Shown one piece after another: positions 16,275-24,562 of a stretch of DNA of 64,000 nucleotides. Origin of the DNA: G963675935 sp963675935 (GTDB lineage: Bacteria; Planctomycetota; Planctomycetia; Pirellulales; Thermoguttaceae); contig OY780964.2 of assembly GCA_963675935.2 (NCBI GenBank), positions 806,001 through 870,000 on the forward strand. The letters run 5' to 3'. A model generated the notes under the pieces. That model was not told the DNA's origin. It ran no database searches and saw only the letters and a list, made by a program, of their open reading frames with translations. The translations under genes and the position numbers were made by a program. The number at the start of each line of letters is the position of its first letter. Position 1 is the stretch's first letter.

Positions 16275-17009
16275 TCAGTTGTCGCTCTTTCGGTTATGCA
16301 ATACGACACCGACCTGACGGAAATTCGTGGCCTGCAACAGATCAAAGAGCTTATTGGCCCGCTCTTTCTCGCCGGGAACGTGGCTGCTAACGCGGATCGC
16401 CAAGACGTTTTCCTGAAGTTGCGGCATCTTGGCCGCGCGCATCACCTCGGGCGAGCCAAGCCGGTTGCCCAGCGCGAGAATTTTGAAAGGACCGATGGGT
16501 TCGTCTGGGCCGGAACTCGACGACGCAATGGGTTTCAAGCCATCGCCGCGACCGGCCGGCGTCGGTCCCGATGGGCGGCCGACCTTGAACGAAACCATGT
16601 CGCCCGGCCGGACCAGCGAGGGCACGAACGCCCGGGTATCGACCGGAATCCACATGACCGTTTCGCCTTCTTCGAGTTTCAGCTCGCTTGGCGGGGTTTT
16701 GATGTCGTCGTTCATCAGGAGACACTCGCCGGTCATTGTGCGCCAAACCGGCTGGCCGACGACCGACTGCTTGGCGTCAAACAAGACGGCGAGGTTTTTG
16801 AGGTTTCCGGCCAGTCGGGCGGGAATTTTGATGGCCACGAGGTCGTCGTCGCGGAGCGTTTCGCCGCGGTTGACGGTCCGGCCGTCACGGACGCCGACGA
16901 AGGCGACGGTTTCCTCCTGGCTGGCCCGGCCGGCCAGATAGGCCCAATTGCACAACGCCCCGAGAATGCCGAGGACGATGGCGATGATGAGTCCTTGAAT
17001 GCCTTTCAT
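16275..17009 (-). CDS. cpaB: Flp pilus assembly protein CpaB
   Basis: 244 residues with an N-terminal membrane anchor (GLIIAIVLGILGALCNWAYL) followed by an SAF-type domain and a CpaB C-terminal region (VMWIPVDTRAFVPSLVRPGD), then a linker and a basic tail. CpaB proteins are periplasmic Tad components associated with the secretin channel. A GTG three codons upstream (17018) could also serve; the ATG is preferred. No secretin (CpaC/RcpA) gene lies in the window, so the outer channel must be encoded elsewhere or be replaced. Confidence 0.88.
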   Translation of the reverse strand: MKGIQGLIIAIVLGILGALCNWAYLAGRASQEETVAFVGVRDGRTVNRGETLRDDDLVAIKIPARLAGNLKNLAVLFDAKQSVVGQPVWRTMTGECLLMNDDIKTPPSELKLEEGETVMWIPVDTRAFVPSLVRPGDMVSFKVGRPSGPTPAGRGDGLKPIASSSSGPDEPIGPFKILALGNRLGSPEVMRAAKMPQLQENVLAIRVSSHVPGEKERANKLFDLLQATNFRQVGVVLHNRKSDN

Positions 17010-17035
17010 AATGAACACCAGTGAAGTTGTCGGTT

Positions 17036-17074
17036 GGTCTTTGGTCTTGGGTCTTTGCGAAACCGCAAGCGGTT
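17036..17074. repeat. Half heptamer element followed by GAAACCGCAAGCGGTT
   Basis: GGTCTTTGGTCTTGGGTCTT is a lone left arm of the heptamer family. It runs straight into GCGAAACCGCAAGCGGTT, another dispersed palindrome seen at 22822, 22851 and 63764. The join looks like an insertion that removed the right arm. Confidence 0.7.
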
Positions 17075-17152
17075 GTTCTTTCTTAATCCATTAGTCCTAT
17101 TACTCGTATTGCTCCTATTGCTCCTATTCCGCCTTCCCCCTTTCCCTATACT

Positions 17153-18088
17153 CTACCTCGATTCATGCGGGGAGAGCATCCCTAGCCCGCTGAATCCGCC
17201 GCGATTGTCGGGACCGAACCGGATGTCGAGCGAGCCGCCGCCATCTCGATCGGGACGGAGGAACTTCGCGTGCCAAGCCGTTCCGATCATTTGCCAAGCA
17301 GCCGGCCTTCGCCAGTCGTTTTTTTCGCTCCAATCGTTATAAAACGAAATCCATTGCGAGGGATTCGCCCCGCCCACGAATGCCACGATGGCCCCGCCGT
17401 CGGCCACCCGCAGCGACAATGTTTTGCGGGCGTCTGGCGGCGTGGGGCAGGTTGCCAACCTGCCCTGCCTTCCTCCGGGTTGAGGCAGGTTGGCAACCTG
17501 CCCCACGCTTTCCGGCTGAAACACGCACAGCGTCCAGCCGGTCGGTCCCGCGGGAATCGCCATCCCCCAGAGTAGCACGCGGCGCGGTGATTCGGCAATC
17601 CCAGCGGTCATCGGAAACGTCTCGTGGAATTCGTACAATCGCCATCGGCCGGGCGACTCGGCCGCGGGTTTTGTTTTTTCGAGGGTGGCGAGAAACTTGG
17701 CCGCCTTTTCTTCCGACGGCGTTTTCATTGTAGGAGGCGAGAGAGGGGAGATCGTGTCGAGCATCTCCCGGCAAACCGCCCTGAGCCGCTCGATCGCTTG
17801 CGCCCGGTCGCCGGAAATTGTCTGCCGGCGCATCGACCAAGGCGAGTCGCCGAACTCGATGGTGTGCGGCGCGGCGGGATCGCCCAAGCGGTCGGCCGGC
17901 AAAGCAATGGTTTGAGCTGGCGCGGTCGTTTGTTCATCTTCGGCCCACCAGCGAAGCACCTGGCGTCCGAAGGCCAGTCCGGCCACGAGCACGATCAACG
18001 TCAGCAGGCATTTCGAGGTCCACGACCCAATGCGGCGCGCCAACGCGGCGAAGTCGGGCGGTTTGATCGCGGCGGGATCTTCGGTCAT
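17153..18088 (-). CDS. Membrane-anchored protein of the Tad cluster, unknown function
   Basis: 311 residues: a cytoplasmic start, one membrane helix (CLLTLIVLVAGLAFGRQVLRW, about 29-49) and a periplasmic domain with no family I recognise. It lies between cpaB and a TadE-like gene on the same strand, so a pilus-related role is likely. Residues about 194-216 (VGQVANLPQPGG, then RQGRLATCPTPP) are the translation of an inverted GGGGCAGGTTGCC repeat at 17441-17507. That insertion is in frame and leaves the rest of the protein readable. Confidence 0.7.
   Translation of the reverse strand: MTEDPAAIKPPDFAALARRIGSWTSKCLLTLIVLVAGLAFGRQVLRWWAEDEQTTAPAQTIALPADRLGDPAAPHTIEFGDSPWSMRRQTISGDRAQAIERLRAVCREMLDTISPLSPPTMKTPSEEKAAKFLATLEKTKPAAESPGRWRLYEFHETFPMTAGIAESPRRVLLWGMAIPAGPTGWTLCVFQPESVGQVANLPQPGGRQGRLATCPTPPDARKTLSLRVADGGAIVAFVGGANPSQWISFYNDWSEKNDWRRPAAWQMIGTAWHAKFLRPDRDGGGSLDIRFGPDNRGGFSGLGMLSPHESR
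17441..17507. repeat. GGGGCAGGTTGCC inverted pair inside a coding sequence
   Basis: The same inverted pair as at 2629-2695, here inside the gene at 17153-18088 and in frame. The arms CGTGGGGCAGGTTGCCAACC and GGTTGGCAACCTGCCCCACG are reverse complements. The encoded segment is rich in Gln, Gly and Pro, consistent with a surface loop. Confidence 0.9.
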
Positions 18089-18130
18089 GGCGTGTATGCT
18101 CTTGGAGCATCGGGAAAGCAGTATCCCAAA

Positions 18131-18202
18131 AATAGCCGGGGACCAACGGCCCGCGGAGCAGCGGAGTACGCATTCCGCGGGCCGCCCAGCCCCCGGCTAT
18201 TT
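18131..18202. repeat. Inverted pair of the AGCCGGGGxC family
   Basis: AATAGCCGGGGACCAACGGC and the facing CAGCCCCCGGCTATT form the outer arms; an inner CCGCGGA/TCCGCGG pair is also present. It lies just upstream of the 311-residue protein gene. Confidence 0.8.
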
Positions 18203-18222
18203 TTGATATTGCGAATCTGAAG

Positions 18223-19209
18223 TTATTGTTGCAGTGTTTTTAAAAACTGTTCGAGCGTGTCGATCTTCTTTTCGAGTTGCTTGATTTCCGCCCGCATGGC
18301 GGCGATTTCGGTCTGCGACGGCGGCGGCCTGGCGCCGAGTAAACGTTGATACGCCTCAATGGTCCGTCGGTAAAGGTCGATGAACGCGACGGTCATCCGT
18401 TCGGCCACGTCGGGCACACGAGGATCGTCTCGGCCTTGGATGCGGTCGATCAGATCGTTCACCCTGGCGTCGGCCAATTCCTTGTCGAGGCTGCAAAAGC
18501 CGTTGAGACCCGGATGGAAGTCAGGGGCCTCAAGCGGCCAACGGGGATCGACGGAATGAATAATCCGGCTGTAGAAAATCCACTCCTCGTCACGATCCAA
18601 GGGCCACAAATCCTTGTTTTTCTGAAAGAGGTCCAAAATCGCTTTTCGCGCAGCGCTGTAAGCCTGCGCCCACATCGCTTCTTCATAGGCGGCAGGCAGA
18701 GTGTAGACCAAGGGGATTCGACAACTCGTGTTGTCTCCAAGACCCATCCGCTTATACTCCCATGTGTCGCAGAGTAGTTCCGTCTTGGCGCGGAGATCAA
18801 ATTGAGGCATTTTTCTCAACATTGGAAAATGCCGAGTCAGGTGTGCATTGCCCTGAAGCAGCCCGACGGTTGGGTCCATAATGTCCAAGCCGACAAGTCC
18901 CACGGGAACCAGCAGATTCGATCGAGGTCCATCCAATTCCGTGTCCGACGGCAGGGCCGCCGTGCCCATCCCGGCGGTCGACGGCCAATAACTTGGACGC
19001 GGAGAATTGCCGGTTGTTCGAGGCGAACGGTTTCCCCAAACAGCGTTGCGAGCAACGCTCAGCGCCCGGATCTTCCAACAGGCGATTGTGCCAAAATTGA
19101 CCATCAGCGCCATTAATAGCAGCAGAATCGGCAGCGCGAGAACCATTTCCAGAGTCGCCAGCCCCCGATTGCGGCGATCACGGCGGATCGGGCGATGGAT
19201 GCTGCTCAT
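18223..19209 (-). CDS. TadE-like pseudopilin-related protein
   Basis: 328 residues from the ATG at 19209 (MSSIHRPIRR), chosen because an AAAGG lies about nine bases upstream. The basic N-terminus is followed by RGLATLEMVLALPILLLLMA, the TadE signature with Glu after a type III/IV-like cleavage region and one membrane helix. The periplasmic part has no recognised domain. The C-terminal 35 residues form a short coiled coil (EIAAMRAEIKQLEKKIDTLE). TadE-like minor pseudopilins support Flp pilus assembly; it is encoded next to two relatives. Confidence 0.78.
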   Translation of the reverse strand: MSSIHRPIRRDRRNRGLATLEMVLALPILLLLMALMVNFGTIACWKIRALSVARNAVWGNRSPRTTGNSPRPSYWPSTAGMGTAALPSDTELDGPRSNLLVPVGLVGLDIMDPTVGLLQGNAHLTRHFPMLRKMPQFDLRAKTELLCDTWEYKRMGLGDNTSCRIPLVYTLPAAYEEAMWAQAYSAARKAILDLFQKNKDLWPLDRDEEWIFYSRIIHSVDPRWPLEAPDFHPGLNGFCSLDKELADARVNDLIDRIQGRDDPRVPDVAERMTVAFIDLYRRTIEAYQRLLGARPPPSQTEIAAMRAEIKQLEKKIDTLEQFLKTLQQ

Positions 19210-19254
19210 GGGGAGATGCCTTTGTTGAATGAATCGGTTTTCCATGCGAGTCTG

Positions 19255-20730
19255 CTAATGGTAACTGAGTTGTTCCCAATCTTCCGAACCCAAGCCGCCG
19301 AGGTTCGGCAACGTAATCGAACGTTGGCCAAACGTCACGGGCGGCGGCGTTTGGAGAATCTCGGGAACCATGCGGTGCGTGGCTGGCACAAGCTGGCATG
19401 TCCAGTGCTGGTTCAAGAGAGTCCAATCCGTGGGCACTCCACGCTGACGGCTCTGCTCCCAAGTTGGCGTCTCCGTCGACGGGGATGTGTCGGTTGGCCA
19501 ATCATACCCCGGCGGTCCTCCCATCGGAATCTCGGAATAGGGAACGAATCGCTCCCACACCAACCGCGAGGTGGGCACGAATACCCGTACTTCAGCAAAG
19601 GCCAGGGCGTCGCCCTCGACGGCGGTGTGGAACAATCGCGGCGACAATTGCGGCGTTTGTCCCCAATAGACCACCGCCACGAACGTAAAATGGTCGTCCA
19701 CGTAGGTTTCACAGGCGCTGAGCGAATCGCCCCGTTTCAATTCCGTCTGAATTATCATTGGAAGGTTGCTGTCGCTGTACTCGCCAAGCAATTTATGAAG
19801 TTGTCCGCACGTGAAGCTGCGCCAGAGTGGAGCGAATTGACACATCTTCGCGCCATAGTCGAAGAAGGCCAATGTCTGATGGTTCCAAAGGTTAAGATAG
19901 AGTTGCGCGAGCTGATCGCGCTGATCGTGAGCCTCGGTGGCATACGTCGCCACGGCGGGAACGCCCGCATCGCCATTGGGATCGACCACGAGCGAAGCCA
20001 AATAGTCGCTTTCGATCGGCTTCCCGGTGGACGCTTGCCACAGAACGCCAAACATCGGGCCGCGTCGGAAGTCGGGTTTGCCGTTCAGCGCGGCCACGGC
20101 CATCGTGGCGTTTTGCGCCATCTCGGGAATGGCCGCCACGACCGCTCGCTGATAACTGGTAATCAAGTGTTGACGAAGGATCATTTCCATCAGCGGCAGG
20201 GCGCCATCGTCGGGATCGTCCGGGTCGCCGTCGGCAAGCGCCGCCGCCCATTCGCTGAACGTGCGCACCAGTTCTTGTTCGAGCGGCACTTTCTTCGTAA
20301 TCGCAGGCCCAAGATTCTTGAACTTCTCGAAATCCGACTGAGCGAAAACCGGCCCCTCTTTTTTCCAAGCCGCCAGAATATCGGGCACATACGGCTCGGC
20401 GTTGCGCTCGTGGGCCTCGCACATGAATGCCGTCATGGCGAAGACCTCGCAGAGCAGTTGATTGGTGAATGCCAACGAGTTTATTCCGCGGGCGAGTACC
20501 AGACCACCGGAATAGGCCGCGGCGTCGGCCGCGTTCTGCATTCGGATCTTGCCGTCCACTTGCCGGCCCACGTTCATCACCATGCCCAGGAGCATCGTCA
20601 ACGCCAGCACGGCGAATACCGTTAGGATGCTGATCGTGCCGTCCTGGTCGCGATGGCCGCGGCTCGCCAGCCGGCCAGCCGCAGCCGTCAGTCGGCGGGC
20701 GGTGATTTTAGGGAAGGTTGTAGTGTGCAT
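19255..20730 (-). CDS. TadG-like pilus assembly protein
   Basis: 491 residues from the ATG at 20730, which overlaps the end of the upstream TadE-like gene by 23 bases. After a basic start, DGTISILTVFAVLALTMLLG is the TadE/TadG-type membrane segment, followed at once by a TadG-like stretch (GKIRMQNAADAAAYSGGLVL) common to Flp-associated TadG proteins. The remaining 400 residues are periplasmic and of unknown fold; no vWA metal motif could be seen. The overlap with its neighbour indicates a single transcript. Confidence 0.78.
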   Translation of the reverse strand: MHTTTFPKITARRLTAAAGRLASRGHRDQDGTISILTVFAVLALTMLLGMVMNVGRQVDGKIRMQNAADAAAYSGGLVLARGINSLAFTNQLLCEVFAMTAFMCEAHERNAEPYVPDILAAWKKEGPVFAQSDFEKFKNLGPAITKKVPLEQELVRTFSEWAAALADGDPDDPDDGALPLMEMILRQHLITSYQRAVVAAIPEMAQNATMAVAALNGKPDFRRGPMFGVLWQASTGKPIESDYLASLVVDPNGDAGVPAVATYATEAHDQRDQLAQLYLNLWNHQTLAFFDYGAKMCQFAPLWRSFTCGQLHKLLGEYSDSNLPMIIQTELKRGDSLSACETYVDDHFTFVAVVYWGQTPQLSPRLFHTAVEGDALAFAEVRVFVPTSRLVWERFVPYSEIPMGGPPGYDWPTDTSPSTETPTWEQSRQRGVPTDWTLLNQHWTCQLVPATHRMVPEILQTPPPVTFGQRSITLPNLGGLGSEDWEQLSYH

Positions 20731-21688
20731 AGGCCGGTTTTTCGCCTTCATTGCCCATCGTGGCGGATGCCGTGAGTAAATAGGTGTAGATGTCCTCGTA
20801 AACGTTGCCTTCCGTCCGTTTGCGTTCGACGATGTCTGGAACGCGATCGCGGAACAACAACCGGCCCGGCCCTGGCAACAATGCAAGATTGTAGCGGACC
20901 GTCACCGTGATGGGGTCCTGCCAGCCGATTTCGCGGTCGTCGAGAAACTCACTTCGGTCGGGCGGAATCCCGTCGGCTCTCGTTGGGTCGTCGCTGTAGG
21001 GGATCGTTAGCTCCAATTCCCGATTGGAATGATAGAATCGCACGTCCACGGCGAGTGTGGCCGGGGCCAACGTGTAGGCGAGTTTGTTTTTAAGACGACC
21101 ATCCATCGACTCGCCTGTCATCGACCTGTAAGCGTTTGCATGGGCTTCCAGCAGATTGGCGGGCGGGGCTGGAATGCCTGGCAAGGAACGCGACGGCGAA
21201 ATCGACACGCACGCCAAGGCGGCGGCCATGCGGATTTTGTCGTATTTGTCGCCTGTCGGTAGCAACTTGTAGGCCATGCCTCCATCGGTCGGGCTAATTG
21301 AACTGGGGGGCTGATTGTCCGCGTCGCCATCGACTGCGTATCCATAGACGCGGTTCCACGCCTCAATTTCGCCATCCTTATCGACGACATAGGCGGGAAT
21401 CCACACGGCTGCCGCCCGCGCCCCCGCAAAGGCCGCGTATTCGACCACCACCTGGGCGATCATCAATTGGCTCACCTGCACGATGAACAGCAGAACCATG
21501 ATGAAAAGCGGAAGGGTCAGCACGAAACTCAACGTCTGGGCGCTGCCCTGTTGGTCGGCGTGCAGATGGAAGAGGCGGCGGAATTCCCATTTTGCCCGGC
21601 TTGCGCGAAGGAGCAGAAACACCACGAGAAACGAGGCCAAAAGCCACAAAAGCCACGGCACGCACGCTAGTAGAATCGCGCGAGTCAT
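20708..21688 (-). CDS. TadE-like pseudopilin-related protein
   Basis: 326 residues from the ATG at 21688 (MTRAILLACVPWLLW). An upstream in-frame start lies in repeat DNA and is rejected. There are two hydrophobic segments: an N-terminal one at about 4-25, and a TadE-type helix SFVLTLPLFIMVLLFIVQVS near residues 53-72 followed by a typical TadE stretch (QVVVEYAAFAGARAAAVW). The first segment is extra compared with ordinary TadE. It lies directly after the prepilin peptidase, separated by a repeat. Confidence 0.78.
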   Translation of the reverse strand: MTRAILLACVPWLLWLLASFLVVFLLLRASRAKWEFRRLFHLHADQQGSAQTLSFVLTLPLFIMVLLFIVQVSQLMIAQVVVEYAAFAGARAAAVWIPAYVVDKDGEIEAWNRVYGYAVDGDADNQPPSSISPTDGGMAYKLLPTGDKYDKIRMAAALACVSISPSRSLPGIPAPPANLLEAHANAYRSMTGESMDGRLKNKLAYTLAPATLAVDVRFYHSNRELELTIPYSDDPTRADGIPPDRSEFLDDREIGWQDPITVTVRYNLALLPGPGRLLFRDRVPDIVERKRTEGNVYEDIYTYLLTASATMGNEGEKPAYAHYNLP

Positions 21689-21717
21689 GAAGGTGTTTCT
21701 TTCGTTAATACGGCAGC

Positions 21718-21907
21718 CCGGTAAAGGGGACTGGCTCCGTCGCACGATCGGTTTCATCGCTGGAAAAAGCTGATGGCGACGGTGCCTGTCCCCTTTTCCG
21801 GGCGGTGGATCGCGACGCGCCGTTGAAAAAGGGGACAGGCACCGAGCCGGCAAGGTTTATTCCGCAATTCCGGCTGCTCCGCCGGCTCGGAGCCAGTCCC
21901 CATTTTC
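21718..21907. repeat. Nested AAGGGGAC-type inverted repeats
   Basis: AAAGGGGACTGGCTCCG at the left and CGGAGCCAGTCCCCATTTTC-type sequence at the right are outer arms. Inner arms GGTGCCTGTCCCCTTTT and AAAAGGGGACAGGCACC are exact reverse complements. The stretch is 190 bp with no gene. Related AAAAAGGGGACAGTCCCC arms lie in frame inside argS at 62813-62885. Confidence 0.85.
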
Positions 21908-21929
21908 AACTCCCGTTTATAGTTTGAGA

Positions 21930-22517
21930 CTAATAAATATTTGCCAACCAATCGACCAACCCGAACCGCACGATAGCCACCGCCGCCAGGGCACATGGAG
22001 CGAGGAACAGCGGCGGCTGCAACTCGGCCCGCTGGGCGTCGGTAAGCGGCTGCCAACCGCCGAGCCTAAGCGACCAGGCCAACTGCCGGAACGTTTGCAA
22101 AAACAGCCGCCACGGGCCGACACGCCATATCAGCACGATGAGGCCCATGCAACCGCCTAGCACGAACGTCCAGAGCATCGCCGTAATGCCTTGCTCCAGC
22201 CCGAGAAACGCCCCCGACATGGCCAACAGTTTCACGTCGCCCCCGCCGACGCGAAACATCACGAAACACGCGAGCATCAACAAACCGCAAGCCGAAAAAC
22301 CCAGCAGGCTGTCGGAAATCGGAATCCACCCGAGGTCGGCCAGCCGGGCTGCGTCGGCCCAACCGCCGGCCACCAGGGCCGAGCCAGCCGCGCTAAGGCC
22401 CAGCGCCGCGAGGATGCCCGGATAGGTCGTCCAGTTGTAAATCTTACGCCGGGCAACGTCGGTCGCCGCGGCGGCCAACATCAAACCCAGCAACAAGAGG
22501 GTGACCGGCATGGGCAT
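21930..22517 (-). CDS. tadV: Type IV prepilin peptidase, TadV/CpaA-like
   Basis: A 195-residue polytopic A24 aspartic peptidase. The two catalytic Asp are in AATDVARRKIYN (near residue 20) and in the GGGD motif (FRVGGGDVKLLAMSGAF). The size fits the short TadV/CpaA type without the N-methylase domain. It should cleave the leader of the Flp-like pilins encoded directly upstream (22537-23054) and perhaps of the TadE-like proteins downstream. Confidence 0.9.
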   Translation of the reverse strand: MPMPVTLLLLGLMLAAAATDVARRKIYNWTTYPGILAALGLSAAGSALVAGGWADAARLADLGWIPISDSLLGFSACGLLMLACFVMFRVGGGDVKLLAMSGAFLGLEQGITAMLWTFVLGGCMGLIVLIWRVGPWRLFLQTFRQLAWSLRLGGWQPLTDAQRAELQPPLFLAPCALAAVAIVRFGLVDWLANIY

Positions 22518-22536
22518 TCGTGGAACTGCTAGGCCG

Positions 22537-22752
22537 CTACGATCCTGAGGCCGCCGCGTCGGCGCCCGACTGCAAGTCCTCGATCCCCTTGGTAAAGTAG
22601 TTCTTGATCGTCGGCCAAGCCTTCACGATCAGGAAGATCAAGATCGGCAGGGCGATGGCCCCGACGATCAGGATCGTCTCGATGCTGACGACGCCGTCTT
22701 CGTTGTCGTGAACCTTTTGCAGAAGATTTTTAAGCGATGCCAGTTTTCTCAT
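22537..22752 (-). CDS. Flp-like pilin
   Basis: 71 residues from the ATG at 22752, preferred over 22779 because GGAG lies just upstream (GAGGAGCGGAGTT-ATG). After a basic, helical leader, NEDGVVSIETILIVGAIALP shows the Flp-pilin pattern: a Gly cleavage site, then Glu at +5 or so and a single hydrophobic helix. The C-terminus is short and ends in a Ser/Ala-rich tail. It is probably the major or a minor pilin of the Tad pilus, processed by the peptidase encoded next to it. Confidence 0.82.
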   Translation of the reverse strand: MRKLASLKNLLQKVHDNEDGVVSIETILIVGAIALPILIFLIVKAWPTIKNYFTKGIEDLQSGADAAASGS

Positions 22753-22821
22753 AACTCCGCTCCTCTTGGGATCAGACACAGATGCCCTTTCTCTCGTTCT
22801 CTTTCACACCACGGAACTATT

Positions 22822-22869
22822 GCGAAACCGCAAGCGGTTAGGCGGCCCGTGCGAAACCGCAAGCGGTTG
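22822..22869. repeat. Two direct copies of GCGAAACCGCAAGCGGTT
   Basis: GCGAAACCGCAAGCGGTT occurs at 22822-22839 and again at 22852-22869, upstream of the Flp-like pilin gene. Each copy is a short palindrome (AACCGC-AA-GCGGTT). Confidence 0.8.
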
Positions 22870-22886
22870 CGTACGCCGCCAGCGGT

Positions 22887-23054
22887 TTACATAAACGGCC
22901 AGGAAACCAACACGCAGACCATTTCGTAGGCCAGACGCATGATCTTGGGGCCGGCTCCCATGATGAACGCCACCAAGGGGAGGACGACGCCCAGGATCAA
23001 CACGTAGTCCAACGACGCCAAGCCGGCTCTGGATTTTGGTTTAGGTCGCTTCAT
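22887..23054 (-). CDS. Very small Flp-like pilin, 55 aa
   Basis: A 55-residue gene too short for most gene callers. It starts MKRPKPKSRAGLASLDYVLI and continues into one hydrophobic helix (LGVVLPLVAFIMGAG) with a short amphipathic tail ending SWPFM. AAGGAG lies two bases from the ATG. The Gly followed by an acidic-Tyr pair (SLDY in place of the usual IEY) and a following hydrophobic run match the Flp pilin processing region with Asp for Glu. It lies between cpaF2 and the other Flp-like gene, so it is probably a second pilin or a minor one. Confidence 0.72.
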   Translation of the reverse strand: MKRPKPKSRAGLASLDYVLILGVVLPLVAFIMGAGPKIMRLAYEMVCVLVSWPFM

Positions 23055-23105
23055 TTCTCCTTATCTATTCTCGCATACGGTGGTTTTTATTGCAAGGAAA
23101 TGAAT

Positions 23106-23228
23106 GTTTAGCCGGCAAATCAATAACTGTCATCCTGAGCGCAGCGAAGGATCTCGCCTGCACGCACGGAGATCCTTCGCTGCGCTCAGGATGACAGTTA
23201 ATCCCGACAGTTTTTTCGCCGGCTAAAC
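23106..23228. repeat. Nested repeat: GTTTAGCCGGC arms around GTCATCCTGAGCG arms
   Basis: The outer arms GTTTAGCCGGC and GCCGGCTAAAC enclose inner arms TGTCATCCTGAGCGCAGCGA and TCGCTGCGCTCAGGATGACA. Both pairs are reverse complements. The inner family recurs at 24563-24653. One repeat appears to have inserted into another. Confidence 0.88.
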
Positions 23229-23240
23229 GACGGTTGTTTC

Positions 23241-24356
23241 CTACTCCTTCTCCCACACCCCCCCAGTCAGGTTGACTTTGTCGCCCAAGCCCTGCTCGTA
23301 TGGCTCACGGCTGAAACTCGGACGCTGGCCGGTCGCCGTTAGTTCCGCAATCAGCCGGCCTTCCGGCGTTTTTCCTCGCAATTTCGACACAAACAGATCG
23401 CGGGTTTGATACTGGTTGTTATCGTCCAGCCCGACGGCCTCGGTGATCCGCGTAATTTTGCGTGATCCGTCCTCGGTAAATCGGGCAATCTGTATAATCA
23501 GATCAATCGCCGAAGCCACCTGCGCCCGGGCCACGTAGACCGGAATCTGCACGTCCGACATCAGCGACAGCGTTTCGAGCCGAATCAGGGCGTCCAACGG
23601 CGTGTCGGCGTGGATCGTCGAGAGCGAGCCGGAGTGGCCGCTAATCATCGACTGGATCAGGTCGAGGGCCTCGCCGCCGCGGACCTCGCCCACGATGATC
23701 CGGTCGGGCCGCATTCGCAACGAATTGGCGAACAACTCGCGTACGTTCAAACCGCCCCGGCCGGCGCGGTCGGCGTGTTGGGCCTCGAGGTAAAGCGCGT
23801 GCCGCTGGATGAGCCGCAGCTCGGAAGTGTCCTCGATGACGATGATCCGCTCTTCCTCGGGAATGGCGCGGGAAATGGCCCCCAAAAGCACGGTTTTGCC
23901 CGTGCCCGTGCCGCCGGCGATCAAAATGTTCTTCCGCAGTCGGACGCAGATTTCCAGAAACTCGCGAACCTGCTCGGAAAGGCTGCCAAAACGGATCAAA
24001 TCGTCGAGCGTCAGGGCCTCGCGGGTGAATTTGCGGATCGTCAGGTAGATGCCCGTCCGGGCGCTGGGCGGAATGACCGCGTGGACGCGGGAGCCGTCGG
24101 GCAGCCGGGCGTCTAGCACGGGATGCTCTTCGCCGATCTCTCGGCCCACCCATTGGGCGATGTTGTGGATGGCCGACATCAAGGCGTCGTCGCCGGCAAA
24201 CCGAACGTCGGTATGCTCCAGCTTGCCGCCTCGCTCGATGTAAACGTCGTCGAAACGGTTGACCATGATCTCGCTGACCGATTCGTCGTCCAGCAGATGG
24301 GCGATCGGTTCGAGAAAGAAGTGGACGCTCGCCTCGAAAATGGCTTGTCGCGACAT
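23241..24356 (-). CDS. CpaF/TadA-type secretion ATPase, second copy
   Basis: 371 residues, with only the short CpaF N-terminal domain and no FHA. Walker A is GGTGTGKTVL near 147-156, then RIIVIEDTSELRL and MRPDRIIVGEVRGGEALDL. It shares the ATPase core with the FHA-bearing copy at 14259-16151 but diverges at the N-terminus. It is the first gene of the pilus cluster in the direction of transcription, followed by the pilins and peptidase. Two ATPases in one locus may mean separate extension and retraction or two substrates. Confidence 0.92.
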   Translation of the reverse strand: MSRQAIFEASVHFFLEPIAHLLDDESVSEIMVNRFDDVYIERGGKLEHTDVRFAGDDALMSAIHNIAQWVGREIGEEHPVLDARLPDGSRVHAVIPPSARTGIYLTIRKFTREALTLDDLIRFGSLSEQVREFLEICVRLRKNILIAGGTGTGKTVLLGAISRAIPEEERIIVIEDTSELRLIQRHALYLEAQHADRAGRGGLNVRELFANSLRMRPDRIIVGEVRGGEALDLIQSMISGHSGSLSTIHADTPLDALIRLETLSLMSDVQIPVYVARAQVASAIDLIIQIARFTEDGSRKITRITEAVGLDDNNQYQTRDLFVSKLRGKTPEGRLIAELTATGQRPSFSREPYEQGLGDKVNLTGGVWEKE

Positions 24357-24387
24357 GGGTCGGCTTTTGTGAAAAATGTTGGCAACG

Positions 24388-24461
24388 AAAATAGCCGGAG
24401 GCTAACAGCCTCCGGAGGATCGGCGGCAATGCACCGGAGGCTGTTAGCCACCGGCTATTTT
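24388..24461. repeat. Inverted pair of the AGCCGGAGGC family
   Basis: AAAATAGCCGGAGGCTAACAGC and its facing complement GCTGTTAGCCACCGGCTATT. Each arm has the GCTAACAGC hairpin core. It is the A-variant of the AGCCGGGGGC family. Confidence 0.82.
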
Positions 24462-24562
24462 ACATTGCCACGATGGATCTTCCGCTACAAATCCATCATC
24501 CACGGCATGGGGGGGGAAGTCAAGCGGATTTCGATGCAGGGTGCGGCAAAAAAACCTGGCAC

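Noticed and set aside
22822..23228. CRISPR-like direct and inverted repeats
   Set aside because: There are only two direct copies, with unrelated surroundings and no cas genes.
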